A stretch of 64,000 nt of DNA from assembly GCF_021390495.1 (NCBI RefSeq), contig NZ_JAJEJP010000002.1, positions 1,302,001 through 1,366,000 on the forward strand. Reading direction: 5' to 3'. Numbering within the stretch: position 1 is the stretch's first letter; every line of letters begins with the position of its first letter. This document shows positions 16,153 to 25,186 of the stretch, one piece after another. This stretch comes from Paraburkholderia sp. ZP32-5. GTDB lineage: Bacteria; Pseudomonadota; Gammaproteobacteria; Burkholderiales; Burkholderiaceae. The notes beneath the pieces were generated by a model. It was not told the DNA's origin and did not search any database. It worked only from the letters and a program-made list of their open reading frames with translations. The position numbers and the translations under genes were made by a program.

Positions 16153-18429
16153 ATGTCCCAGCGATGGTTCGATACAGACAACGGCACGCGGCGCCCGAAC
16201 GCGCGGCTGCATGACGACACACTCAGCGACCCGCACAACGCCCCCGGTATCTCGCGGCGCGGCTTCCTGAAGCTCGGCGTCGCGGTGGGTACGGCGGCGA
16301 GCGGCGCTCTGCTGCTCGGCTTCAGCGTGCCTGCCGTGAGTCAGGACCAGAAGACCGGCAAGACCGTGATCGGCGGCGATGCGAACGAGGCGCCGCAAAG
16401 CGGCGTGTTCGAACCGAATGCGTTCATCCAGATCGATACCGCCGGCAAGGTCACGCTGGTGATGCCGAAGGTCGAAATGGGCCAGGGCGTGTACACGTCG
16501 ATTCCGATGCTGATCGCCGAAGAACTCGAAGTGCCGCTCGATGCGGTCACGCTTGATCACGCGCCGCCGAACGAAAAGCTCTTCAAGGATCCGCTGCTCG
16601 GCGGCCAGTTGACCGGCGGCTCGACATCGATCCGCTACGCGTGGGAGCCGATGCGTCGCGCGGGCGCGACCGCGCGCGCGATGCTGATCAATGCGGCCGC
16701 CGCGCAATGGCAGGTCGATCCGGCCAGTTGTCACGCGCAGGCCGGGCAGGTGATTCACGCGGCCAGCAACCGCACGGCGAGCTACGGTCAACTCGTGCAG
16801 GCCGCGGCGACGCAGACGGTGCCGCAGAACGTGCCGCTGAAAGACCCGAAGGATTTCAAGCTGATCGGCACGCCCGCGAAGCGTCTCGATTCGCCGGAAA
16901 AAGTGGACGGCACCGCGATGTTCGGGCTCGACGTGCGTCTGCCCGACATGGTCTACGCGGCGATCTCGACCTGTCCGGTATTCGGCGGCACGCTCGCGAG
17001 CGTCGACGATACGCATGCGAAAACGATCCCCGGCGTGCGCCAGATCATCAAGGCCGACAACGCGGTTGCGGTGATCGGCGATCACACCTGGGCCGCGAAA
17101 CGCGGCTTGCAGGCGCTCGATATCAAATGGAACGAAGGAGCGGGCGCGCAGGTATCGATGAAGACGATCGTCGACGATCTCGCCGCCGCGTCACAACGCA
17201 ACGGCGCGGTCGCGCGCAAGGAAGGCGACGTGCAACGCGCGTTCGGCGACGCGAAGACGCGCGTCGACGCGGTGTACCAGCAGCCGTTCCTCGCGCACGC
17301 GACGATGGAGCCGGTCAACTGCACGGTCCATGTGCGCGCCGACGCGTGCGAAGTGTGGCTCGGCTCGCAGGTGCCGACGCGCGTCGTCGATGCGGCCGCG
17401 GCGGTCACGGGCCTGCCAGCGGACAAGATCATCGTGCACAACCATCTGCTCGGCGGCGGCTTTGGCCGGCGGCTCGAAATCGATATGGTCACACAGGCGG
17501 TCAAGGTCGCCAAACAGCTGTCGACGCCGGTCAAGGTGGTCTGGACGCGCGAGGAAGACATCCAGCACGACATGTACCGGCCGTACTACTACGACACGAT
17601 CTCCGCCGGGCTCGACGCGAACGGCAAGCCGATCGCGTGGCAGCATCGGATCGCCGGTTCGTCGATCCTCGCGCGCTTCGCGCCGCCCGCGTTCCAGAAC
17701 GGGCTCGACCGCGACGCGGTGGAAGTGGCCTCCGATCTGCCGTACGACCTGCCGAACCAGTTGGTCGATTACGTACGCCAGGAGCCGCGCACGATTCCGA
17801 CCGCGTTCTGGCGCGGCGTCGGGCCGACGCGCGGCACGTTCGTTGTCGAGAGCTTCGTCGACGAACTCGCCGCGCACGCGAAGATCGATCCGGTGCAATA
17901 CCGGCGCAGTCTGCTCGGCAAATCGCCGCGCGCGCTGAACGTACTCAACGTGGCCGCGCAGGCCGGCAACTGGGGCAGCGCGCTGCCGCAGGGGCAGGGG
18001 CGCGGCGTATCGGTGATGCACGCGTTCGGCAGCTTCTTCGCGATCGTGCTCGACGTGGCGGTCGAAGACGGCGAGGTGACGGTCAAGCGCATCAACTGCG
18101 CGGTCGATTGCGGGATGGTCGTCAATCCGAACACGATCGAGGCGCAAGTGCAGGGCGGCATCATCTTCGGCATCACGGCGGCGCTTTATAGCGAGATCAC
18201 GATCAAGGACGGCCGCGTGCAGCAGAACAATTTCACCGACTACCGGATGCTGCGTATCAACCAGACGCCGCCGATCGACGTGCATATCGTGAAGAGCGGC
18301 GAGGCGCCGGGCGGCATCGGCGAGCCGGGCACCGCGGCGCTCGCGCCCGCGTTGACCAATGCGATCTACGCGGCGACCGGCAAGCGGCTGCGGCAATTGC
18401 CGGTCGGTCGTCAACTGCACACCGCATGA
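16153..18429 (+). CDS. iorB: molybdopterin-binding subunit of an aldehyde/isoquinoline oxidoreductase
   Basis: Catalytic Mo subunit of 758 residues. A twin-arginine signal (SRRGFLKLG, about residues 35-43) directs the folded enzyme to the periplasm, probably carrying the signal-less 2Fe-2S partner along. The mature part has the split xanthine dehydrogenase domain order of the IorB/AldH group. Visible motifs are KVEMGQGVYTSIPMLIAEEL (first Mo-pterin contact), GGGFGRRLEID and a C-terminal EAPGGIGEPGTAALAPAL, which carries the active-site glutamate. The frame begins further upstream inside iorA, but the ATG at 16153 is the coupled start. It oxidises an aldehyde or N-heterocycle by water-derived oxygen insertion. 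No xdhC-type cofactor chaperone gene is present here. Confidence 0.92.
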   Translation: MSQRWFDTDNGTRRPNARLHDDTLSDPHNAPGISRRGFLKLGVAVGTAASGALLLGFSVPAVSQDQKTGKTVIGGDANEAPQSGVFEPNAFIQIDTAGKVTLVMPKVEMGQGVYTSIPMLIAEELEVPLDAVTLDHAPPNEKLFKDPLLGGQLTGGSTSIRYAWEPMRRAGATARAMLINAAAAQWQVDPASCHAQAGQVIHAASNRTASYGQLVQAAATQTVPQNVPLKDPKDFKLIGTPAKRLDSPEKVDGTAMFGLDVRLPDMVYAAISTCPVFGGTLASVDDTHAKTIPGVRQIIKADNAVAVIGDHTWAAKRGLQALDIKWNEGAGAQVSMKTIVDDLAAASQRNGAVARKEGDVQRAFGDAKTRVDAVYQQPFLAHATMEPVNCTVHVRADACEVWLGSQVPTRVVDAAAAVTGLPADKIIVHNHLLGGGFGRRLEIDMVTQAVKVAKQLSTPVKVVWTREEDIQHDMYRPYYYDTISAGLDANGKPIAWQHRIAGSSILARFAPPAFQNGLDRDAVEVASDLPYDLPNQLVDYVRQEPRTIPTAFWRGVGPTRGTFVVESFVDELAAHAKIDPVQYRRSLLGKSPRALNVLNVAAQAGNWGSALPQGQGRGVSVMHAFGSFFAIVLDVAVEDGEVTVKRINCAVDCGMVVNPNTIEAQVQGGIIFGITAALYSEITIKDGRVQQNNFTDYRMLRINQTPPIDVHIVKSGEAPGGIGEPGTAALAPALTNAIYAATGKRLRQLPVGRQLHTA

Positions 18430-18446
18430 CGCGAAGGAGCCCTGCG

Positions 18447-19763
18447 ATGAAAAACACTCTGAAGGGGTTGGGCGCGGCGCTGGCCGTCGCGTTACCGTTG
18501 TTCGTGCAAACACCGGCCAATGCGGCAACCTCGGCGGCAACGCCGGCAGCGGCTGGCGCTGCCGATCAGGCGCTCGTGCAACGCGGCGCCTATCTCGCCC
18601 AGCTCGGCGATTGCGCGGCCTGTCACACGGTGCCCAAAGGCAGGCCGTTCGCCGGTGGCCTGCCGATGAACACGCCGCTCGGCCGCATCTACGTGACCAA
18701 CATCACGCCGGATGTGCAAACCGGCATCGGCGGCTATACGGAGCAGGACTTCGCGCGGGCACTGCGCGAAGGCGTCGCGAAAGACGGCCACAACCTGTAC
18801 CCGGCGATGCCGTATCCGTCCTACGCGAAGGTTAGCGACGACGACATGAAGGCGCTCTACGCGTTCTTCATGCATGGCGTCGCGCCGGTGCCGCAGGCGA
18901 ATCGCGAGTCCGATATCAAATGGCCGATGAACATGCGCTGGCCGCTCAAGTTCTGGAACATGGCGTTCCTCGACAACGGCGCGTATCGCGACAAGCCGGG
19001 CAAGGATGTCGCCTGGAATCGCGGCGCGTATCTGGTGCAGGGACTCGGCCATTGCGGCTCGTGCCATACGCCGCGCGGCGTCGCGTTTCAGGAGAGCGCG
19101 CTCGATGAAAGCGGCAGTGGCTTCCTGAGCGGCGCGCTGCTCGACGGCTGGTTCGCATCGAATCTGACCGGCGAACACAATGCCGGGCTCGGCCGATGGA
19201 GCGAGCAGGATCTGCAGGCGTTCCTGAAGACCGGTGCGAACCGTCATGCGTCGGCGTTCGGCTCGATGACCGACGTGATCAACAACAGCACGCAGCACAT
19301 GAGCGACGCGGACGTCGCGGCGGTGTCGACGTATCTGAAGTCGCTGGCGCCGGTGGGCGGCAACGGCGCGCAGCCCTATACGTACGATCCGCAGGCGACC
19401 AGGGTCTCGCTCGATCGCCCCGCGAACGATGCCGGCGCGCGCCTCTATGCCGCGTATTGCATGCACTGCCACGGCGTCGACGGACGCGGTTTCGCGCCGA
19501 TGCTCGCGCCGCTCGCCGGCAATCCGAACGTGCTCGCGAAGAATCCGGCGTCGCTGATCAACGTGACGCTGAACGGTACCGGTGATCTGGTAATCAACGG
19601 TGTGCCGTCGCCGTTCCCGATGCCGGGCTTCGCGGCGGTGCTCGACGACCGGCAGATCGCCGATGTGTTGAGCTTCGTGCGCGCGGGCTGGAACAACGGC
19701 GCGCCGGCGGTGGGCGCAGCGGAAGTCGCGAAGTTGCGCAAGTCGACCGAGGCGGCGCGGTAG
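18447..19763 (+). CDS. triheme cytochrome c subunit
   Basis: Periplasmic c-type cytochrome of 438 residues with a signal peptide (1-26, ending NANA) and three haem attachment sites: CAACH near residue 60, CGSCH near 205 and CMHCH near 340. This three-domain layout is that of the cytochrome subunit of membrane alcohol/aldehyde dehydrogenases. AAGGAG lies 7 nt before the ATG at 18447, 17 nt after the Mo subunit stop. So the three genes form one operon, and this protein should pass electrons from the molybdenum enzyme to the ubiquinone pool or to oxidases. The C-terminus lacks an obvious anchoring helix. Confidence 0.93.
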   Translation: MKNTLKGLGAALAVALPLFVQTPANAATSAATPAAAGAADQALVQRGAYLAQLGDCAACHTVPKGRPFAGGLPMNTPLGRIYVTNITPDVQTGIGGYTEQDFARALREGVAKDGHNLYPAMPYPSYAKVSDDDMKALYAFFMHGVAPVPQANRESDIKWPMNMRWPLKFWNMAFLDNGAYRDKPGKDVAWNRGAYLVQGLGHCGSCHTPRGVAFQESALDESGSGFLSGALLDGWFASNLTGEHNAGLGRWSEQDLQAFLKTGANRHASAFGSMTDVINNSTQHMSDADVAAVSTYLKSLAPVGGNGAQPYTYDPQATRVSLDRPANDAGARLYAAYCMHCHGVDGRGFAPMLAPLAGNPNVLAKNPASLINVTLNGTGDLVINGVPSPFPMPGFAAVLDDRQIADVLSFVRAGWNNGAPAVGAAEVAKLRKSTEAAR

Positions 19764-19790
19764 GCGCGCCCGTTCAGGGTGGGACGGCAG

Positions 19791-20447
19791 TTACCGGTGT
19801 TGTCCCACCTTCTGCCGCTTCTCCAGCACCCGCGCATACCAGGTCAGCGGAAAGCACATCGCGAAGTAGATCAGCGCGACCATCCCGTAGATCGGAAACG
19901 GCCGGAACGCGGCATTGGTGATCATCGTGCCGGTCTTCGTCAGTTCGACGAAGCCGATGATCGACGCGAGCGCGGTGCTTTTGACGACCTGCACGAGAAA
20001 ACCGACCGTCGGCGCGACCGCGATTTTCAGCGCCTGCGGCCACACGATATAGCGCAACTGCTGGCCGAAGGTCATGCCGAGACTTGCGCCCGCCGACCAC
20101 TGGCCGCGCGGCACCGCCTCGACGCAGCCGCGCCAGATATCGACCAGATACGCGCTCGTATAGAGCGTCAGCGTGACTGCCGCCGCGGCCCATGGCGACA
20201 CGTCGACGCCAAGCAACGGCAAACCGAAGAACGTCAGAAACAGCTGCATCAGCAGCGGTGTGCCCTGAAACAGCTCGACGTACAGCACGACGATGCGGCG
20301 CAGCCAGCCGATCGGCGACACGCGCATCGCGAGCAGCAGCAAGCCGACGATGCCGCCGCCGACGAATGCGATCACCGACAGCAGCACGGTCCAGCGCGCG
20401 GCGATCAGCAGATTGCGGGCAATGTCCCACAGCGTGAATTCGACCAT
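19791..20447 (-). CDS. polar amino acid ABC transporter permease (HisM/GlnP type)
   Basis: Inner-membrane permease of 218 residues with about five helices. The EAA-type cytoplasmic loop (about 125-150) reads SAGASLGMTFGQQLRYIVWPQAL. It is the last gene of the long leftward ABC operon, starting 2 nt after the stop of the preceding permease. Together they would form the heterodimeric channel for the solute delivered by the family 3 binding protein at 21318-22154. No dedicated HisP/GlnQ-type ATPase gene follows, which is unusual. It converges with the cytochrome gene. Confidence 0.9.
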   Translation of the reverse strand: MVEFTLWDIARNLLIAARWTVLLSVIAFVGGGIVGLLLLAMRVSPIGWLRRIVVLYVELFQGTPLLMQLFLTFFGLPLLGVDVSPWAAAAVTLTLYTSAYLVDIWRGCVEAVPRGQWSAGASLGMTFGQQLRYIVWPQALKIAVAPTVGFLVQVVKSTALASIIGFVELTKTGTMITNAAFRPFPIYGMVALIYFAMCFPLTWYARVLEKRQKVGQHR

Positions 20448-20449
20448 GA

Positions 20450-21208
20450 TCAGCGCTCCGTTGGCAGTGTGCGCGCGCCGCGCCAGAACAGTCGGCCGCG
20501 CCCGTTGCCGGGCTTGCCGCCGCTATCGTTGCGGCTGCCGCGCGCGGCGCGGCCCGCGAACAGGTTGCGGCCGAAACGGTTCAGCAGTTGCCGCAACGCG
20601 ATCGACATCAGCAGATAAGTCGCGGTGATGATCAGATAGCTCTCGAACGAGCGGAAGTTGCGCGACTGGATGAAGTTCGCCGCGTAGGTCAGGTCCGGCA
20701 CCGAGATCTGCGATACGACGGCCGAGCCGAGCATCACGATCAGCACCTGGCCGAGTAGCGCGGGAAACACATTGGCGAGCGCCTGCGGCAGCACTACGTG
20801 ACGGAACACCTGGCGTGAGCGCAGACCGAGCGCCTCTGCCGCCTGCACCTGGCCACGCGAAATCGAATCGATGCCGGCGCGCACGATCTCGGTGGCGTAC
20901 GCGCCGAGATTGACGGTCATCGCCAGCACGGCGGCCTGCATTTCGTCGATATGCAAGCCGAGACTGGGCAAGCCGAAGAACACGAAGAACAGTTGCACGA
21001 GAAATGGCGTATTGCGGATCAGCTCGACGTAGCTCGCGACCAGCCAGCGCGCCCATTTGGGCCCGGCCGCCGCGATGCTCGCGCCGGCGACGCCGACGAG
21101 TCCGCCGAGCACCGTCGACACGGCCGTGAGCCCGAGTGTCACGGCGGCGCCGCGAACGAGCATGTCGGCATAGAGGCCGAAGCCGCTGAAATCGAACGCA
21201 TAAGTCAT
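20450..21208 (-). CDS. polar amino acid ABC transporter permease
   Basis: Second permease of the amino-acid type transporter, about 252 residues, with five helices and an EAA loop reading AAEALGLRSRQVFRHVVLPQAL (about 140-161). The frame opens with a TTG at 21262. The ATG at 21208 (MTYAFDFSGFG) is preferred, because it begins a normal periplasmic N-terminus and the upstream part is not conserved-looking. The C-terminus has a basic, glycine-rich tail after the last helix. It lies 109 nt after the binding-protein gene and immediately before its partner permease. Confidence 0.88.
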   Translation of the reverse strand: MTYAFDFSGFGLYADMLVRGAAVTLGLTAVSTVLGGLVGVAGASIAAAGPKWARWLVASYVELIRNTPFLVQLFFVFFGLPSLGLHIDEMQAAVLAMTVNLGAYATEIVRAGIDSISRGQVQAAEALGLRSRQVFRHVVLPQALANVFPALLGQVLIVMLGSAVVSQISVPDLTYAANFIQSRNFRSFESYLIITATYLLMSIALRQLLNRFGRNLFAGRAARGSRNDSGGKPGNGRGRLFWRGARTLPTER

Positions 21209-21317
21209 CGCTTGATACTCGTCGTTGATCAGAATCCAATCGCTGCCGGGTTCACGACGCAAGGCCCCGTGAGAGGCCCAGCGTCAACGCGGCTCAGCGC
21301 GAGTCAGCACAGGCAAG

Positions 21318-22154
21318 TCAGAACTCGGCCGGCAGCGGCGCGCGCAGCCACTTCTCGGAAATCGCGTTCATCGTGCCGTCCTTGCGAGCCTTCGCAATCG
21401 TTTCGTCGACCTTGGCCTTCAGGCGCGGCTCGTTCTTGTTCAGCCCGACGTGATCGGGCGAGCTGAACAGCGAAAACTTCTGCTCCGGATCGTTGGCCGG
21501 ATGACGCGCGAGAATCGTTGCACCAACGTCGTTGCCGACCACCATCAACTGCGCCTGGCCGGACAGAAACGCCGAGATGGCGCCGTTCGGATCGTCGAAA
21601 CGCTTGATGTTCGCGCTGGGCGGCGCGATCTTCGTGACGCTCAGGTCTTCGAGCGTGCCGCGCGCGACCGCGATCGACTTGCCGGCGAGATCGGCGGCGT
21701 TTTTCACATGCAGCGATTTCGGGCCGAACACCGCGAGGTAGTACGGCGCGTACGGCATCGAGAAATCGATGACCTTCTCGCGCTCCGGCGTCTGGCCGAC
21801 CGACAGCAGCATGTCGGCTTTGCGGTCGGCGAGATAGGCCATGCGGTTGTCGCCGGTCACCGCGACCAGTTCGACCTTCGCGTTGAGTGCCTTGCCGATC
21901 AGATTGGCGACGTCGATGTCATAGCCGACCGGCTTCATATCCGGGCCGATCGAGCCGAATGGCGGATAGTCCTCGAACACGCCGATGCGTACGGTGCCCG
22001 ATTTGGCGATGTCGTCGAGTGCATCGGCATGCGCGGCCGACGGCAGCGCGCACAACACGCCGAGTGCGGTCATCGCCAGCGTCGCGACGAGTGTGGCGAA
22101 CACGCGGCGCGGCTGCGCGCGGCGGGGCGATTGCGGAGCGGAGTGCTGATTCAT
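21318..22154 (-). CDS. amino acid ABC transporter substrate-binding protein (family 3)
   Basis: Periplasmic solute receptor of 278 residues. A long basic N-terminus and signal helix (about 1-44, ending AAHA) precede a two-lobe SBP_bac_3 domain. The family signature begins SGTVRIGVFEDYPPFGSIG, followed by GYDIDVANLIGKAL (about 80-95), which contacts the amino-acid backbone. It would feed the two permeases encoded downstream. The gene begins 67 nt after the PotA-like ATPase gene on the same strand, so it is part of the same transcription unit. The ligand is probably a polar amino acid, but the specificity residues were not evaluated. Confidence 0.92.
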   Translation of the reverse strand: MNQHSAPQSPRRAQPRRVFATLVATLAMTALGVLCALPSAAHADALDDIAKSGTVRIGVFEDYPPFGSIGPDMKPVGYDIDVANLIGKALNAKVELVAVTGDNRMAYLADRKADMLLSVGQTPEREKVIDFSMPYAPYYLAVFGPKSLHVKNAADLAGKSIAVARGTLEDLSVTKIAPPSANIKRFDDPNGAISAFLSGQAQLMVVGNDVGATILARHPANDPEQKFSLFSSPDHVGLNKNEPRLKAKVDETIAKARKDGTMNAISEKWLRAPLPAEF

Positions 22155-22221
22155 GGTCTCTTCCTTTGTCGAAAAACGTCGTTATTGAATGGATTCGGGC
22201 GCGTGCGGCGACTCAGATGGC

Positions 22222-23316
22222 TCACGCGGCGCGTGCGGCGATCAGCTTGCACGCATGTGGCGGCAGTTCGGCGAGCACCGGCATGCCGAGCGCGAGTCCC
22301 GGCGTTTCGCGTGGCGTGGTCGCGGCGGTCAGCGTGAAGCCGCTGCAATCGATCGTCGCTTCCAGCGAAGCACCCACGTCGCGAATGAACGTAACGGTGC
22401 CCGGCAGCCGGTTCGGACCGGCGGTGTCGGAAGCCGCCTTCGCCGTCTTCAGGCAGATGTCCTCGGGCCGGATCAATAGACGGATCGCGTCGCCGGCCCG
22501 CGCGTTCGCGGCGAGCGGCGCGCGTGGGTTCGGCGCGACCGTGATGGACTGACCGCCCGGCAGGCTCACGCCGCCTGCGCCATCGTGCTGAACCGGCAGG
22601 ATATTGCCGAGGCCGATGAAGTCCGCGACGAATTCGCTGACCGGATCGCGATAGATATCGAGCGGCTTGCCGACCTGTGCAATGCGGCCTTTTTCCATCA
22701 CGACGATTTCGTCGGCCATCGTCATCGCTTCGCGCTGATCGTGCGTGACCATGATCGTCGTGATGCCGAGGCGTTGCTGCAGCAGACGGATCTCGACCTG
22801 CATCGCTTCGCGCAGCTTCGCGTCGAGCGCGGACAGCGGTTCGTCGAGCAGCAGCAGTTGCGGCTCCGATGCGATCGCGCGCGCAATCGCGACGCGCTGG
22901 CGCTGACCGCCCGACAATTGCGTGACCGGCCGGTTCGCCATGTGCGGCAACTGGATCAGTTCCAGCAGTTCGGCGACGCGGCGGCTCTGCTGGTCTTTCG
23001 CGACCCGGCGCAGCTTCAGCGGATACGCGATGTTTTGCGCGACCGTCATATGCGGAAACAGCGCGAGCGACTGGAACACCATGCCGAAGTCGCGCCGGTT
23101 CGCGCTCAGATGCGTGATGTCGCGGCCGGCGAAATGCAGGCTGCCCGAGGTGGGCGTCTCCAGCCCGGCAATCATGCGCAGCAGCGTGGTCTTGCCGCAG
23201 CCGGACGGGCCGAGAAAGCACACGAGCTTGCCGTCGGGCACGCTCAGATCGACGTTGTCGACGGCATGCACCGCGCCGAAGCGCCGCGTCACGGCCTGCA
23301 AGGTCAGATGGGTCAT
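22222..23316 (-). CDS. ABC transporter ATP-binding protein with TOBE domain (PotA-like)
   Basis: Cytoplasmic ATPase of 364 residues powering import. The Walker A motif is GPSGCGKTT (about 36-44), the signature is LSGGQRQRVAIARA (about 133-146), Walker B ends LLLLDEPLSALD and the switch histidine is in VTHDQ. The C-terminal third (about 240-360) is a TOBE-type regulatory domain, as in PotA, FbpC and related importers. The open frame starts with TTG at 23343, but the ATG at 23316 follows GGAG by 6 nt and begins the conserved MTHLTLQAVTRRFG. It is the only ATPase in a seven-gene operon with two permease pairs, so it may serve both. Confidence 0.93.
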   Translation of the reverse strand: MTHLTLQAVTRRFGAVHAVDNVDLSVPDGKLVCFLGPSGCGKTTLLRMIAGLETPTSGSLHFAGRDITHLSANRRDFGMVFQSLALFPHMTVAQNIAYPLKLRRVAKDQQSRRVAELLELIQLPHMANRPVTQLSGGQRQRVAIARAIASEPQLLLLDEPLSALDAKLREAMQVEIRLLQQRLGITTIMVTHDQREAMTMADEIVVMEKGRIAQVGKPLDIYRDPVSEFVADFIGLGNILPVQHDGAGGVSLPGGQSITVAPNPRAPLAANARAGDAIRLLIRPEDICLKTAKAASDTAGPNRLPGTVTFIRDVGASLEATIDCSGFTLTAATTPRETPGLALGMPVLAELPPHACKLIAARAA

Positions 23317-23339
23317 CGAAGGCTCCAGCGCGGGGGAAC

Positions 23340-24224
23340 TCAAAGTGCAACCCCTTCGTCGCCGATCAGCTTTTCGAGCAGCCAGATCAGCGCGAAGTCG
23401 ATCGCGACGATAAATACGGCGAAACAGAACACGGTCGGATCGAGCGACGACACCGTGCGGCTATACAGCCAGACCGGCAGCGTCATCGTGTCGATGCTGT
23501 ACAGGAAGAATGTGACGGTGAACTCGTTGAACGACACGATGAACGCGAACAGCATGCCGGCGAGAATGCCGGGGCGCATCAGCGGCAGCACCACGTCGAT
23601 CAGCGCGCGGGTGGGGCTCGCGCCCATCACGCAGGCCGCTTCCTCGAACTCCGGGCCGATCGACGCGACCGACGCCGCGCAGTTCTTCACGGTGAACGGC
23701 AGCGCCAGAATCACGTGCGCGATGATCAGCCGGCCGACGCCGAGTTCGACCGGCAGCACGTTGAACACCAGCAGCAGCGACAGGCCGAGCATCACGAGCG
23801 GATAGACGAGCGGCAGCGCGACCAGTTGCTCGACCGCCGGCTTGCCGCGAAAGCGGTAGCGCGACAGCGCATAGGCGGCGGGCACCGACACCAGCGTCGC
23901 GATCAGCATCGTCGAGAACGCGACGATGAGGCTGGTGGTAAGCGCCGCGCCCATCGACAGCGTATCGGTCGCCTCGGGCGACACGAAGCTTTGCCAGGCG
24001 GCGCGATACCAGTGCAGGCTGTACGCGTGCGGCGGAAATTCGAGCGTGTCCGCCGCGCTGAACGACATCACGATCATCGTCAGGATCGGCAGCGCGGCCA
24101 GAAACAGCACGACGCCGGCGGTGAGCGCAGTCGCGCGCCCGAGCTGGCCAGGCATCGTGTGCGGCAGGCGCAGCCAGCGCGGCGTGGATCCAGGCAGACC
24201 CGAAGTGGGCAGTGGCGTGCTCAT
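23340..24224 (-). CDS. spermidine/putrescine-type ABC permease (PotC-like)
   Basis: Inner-membrane permease of 294 residues. A serine/proline-rich N-terminus (about 30 residues) precedes about six helices. The EAA loop reads EEAACVMGASPTRALIDVVLPLMRPG (about 185-210 by position). The frame runs further upstream, but the ATG at 24224 overlaps the stop of the preceding permease in an ATGA, which fixes the start. It pairs with the product of 24221-25186 to form the channel of the first transporter in the operon. Confidence 0.9.
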   Translation of the reverse strand: MSTPLPTSGLPGSTPRWLRLPHTMPGQLGRATALTAGVVLFLAALPILTMIVMSFSAADTLEFPPHAYSLHWYRAAWQSFVSPEATDTLSMGAALTTSLIVAFSTMLIATLVSVPAAYALSRYRFRGKPAVEQLVALPLVYPLVMLGLSLLLVFNVLPVELGVGRLIIAHVILALPFTVKNCAASVASIGPEFEEAACVMGASPTRALIDVVLPLMRPGILAGMLFAFIVSFNEFTVTFFLYSIDTMTLPVWLYSRTVSSLDPTVFCFAVFIVAIDFALIWLLEKLIGDEGVAL

Positions 24225-25186
24225 GCGTGAGACTCTCCGCTCAGACGTTGGGTGCGGCGCACCAGACGTTGCGATAGCGCCATCACGGTCAGCGTCGTGA
24301 TCATCAGTACGACGCCGGAAGCGGACGCGGCCGGCCAGTTCAGCAGCGGCGCGACCTGATCGTGGACCAGCACCGCGAGCATCGGCACGCGCCGGCCGCC
24401 GAGCAGCAACGGCACCGCGAACGCGCTCGCGTTGTAAGCGAACACCAGCAACGCGCCCGACACGAGGCCGGGCATCGCGAGCGGCAACAGCACATGACGC
24501 AGCGTTTGCCAGCGCGTCGCACCGAGCGTCGCGGCGGCTTCCTCGTACGAGATCGACACCGCGCGCATCGCACTGGCGAGCGGCAGCACCGCGAGCGGAA
24601 ACGCGGTCTGGATCAGCCCGAGCAGCACGCCATGCTCGCGATACAGCCACATCACCGGACGCTCGACGAGGCCACTGCCGAGCAGCGCGTGATTGAGCAG
24701 CCCGGCCGGGCCGAGAATCACGAGCCAGCCGTAGCCTTGCAGCAGCAGATTGACGAGCAGCGGCAGCAGCACGCCTGCAAGCAGCAGCCGCCGCGCGAGC
24801 CGCGACTTCGTGCGCGCCATCGCCAGCGCGACCGGAATCGCCAGCAGCACCGCGAAGATCATGCTCTGGAATGCGAGCCGCAGCGTTAGCCACAACGATC
24901 TGATGAAGTAGCCGTCGACGAGGTCCGCGTAGTTCTGCAGCGTATAGCTGCGCCATTCGTTGCCGGCGCTGCCGAAGCTCATGCGCAGCACGACCAGCGC
25001 CGCCGCGCCGAGCACCGCGAGAAACAGCAGGATCGGCGCGAGCAGCAACCAGGGGCGCGCGTTGGCGAGCATGCTCGCGGCGGCGGGTTCAGTCACGGCG
25101 GCAGCGGCGCCGGATGCCGGACCCGGTGCCGCCTCGTCCGGCACCATCGCGGCACGTCGTGAGAAGCGCGCGAGCATCGTGTTCAT
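24221..25186 (-). CDS. spermidine/putrescine-type ABC permease (PotB-like)
   Basis: Inner-membrane permease of 321 residues with six helices after an alanine/proline-rich N-terminal extension of about 45 residues. The EAA loop contains YEEAAATLGATRWQTLRHVLLPL. The ATG at 25186 overlaps the stop of the binding-protein gene in an ATGA (25183-25186), showing tight translational coupling. The frame's earlier start at 25219 would overlap more and was not chosen. With the PotC-like partner, the PotA-like ATPase and the upstream binding protein it makes a complete family 1 importer for polyamines or a similar cation or organic compound. Confidence 0.9.
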   Translation of the reverse strand: MNTMLARFSRRAAMVPDEAAPGPASGAAAAVTEPAAASMLANARPWLLLAPILLFLAVLGAAALVVLRMSFGSAGNEWRSYTLQNYADLVDGYFIRSLWLTLRLAFQSMIFAVLLAIPVALAMARTKSRLARRLLLAGVLLPLLVNLLLQGYGWLVILGPAGLLNHALLGSGLVERPVMWLYREHGVLLGLIQTAFPLAVLPLASAMRAVSISYEEAAATLGATRWQTLRHVLLPLAMPGLVSGALLVFAYNASAFAVPLLLGGRRVPMLAVLVHDQVAPLLNWPAASASGVVLMITTLTVMALSQRLVRRTQRLSGESHA

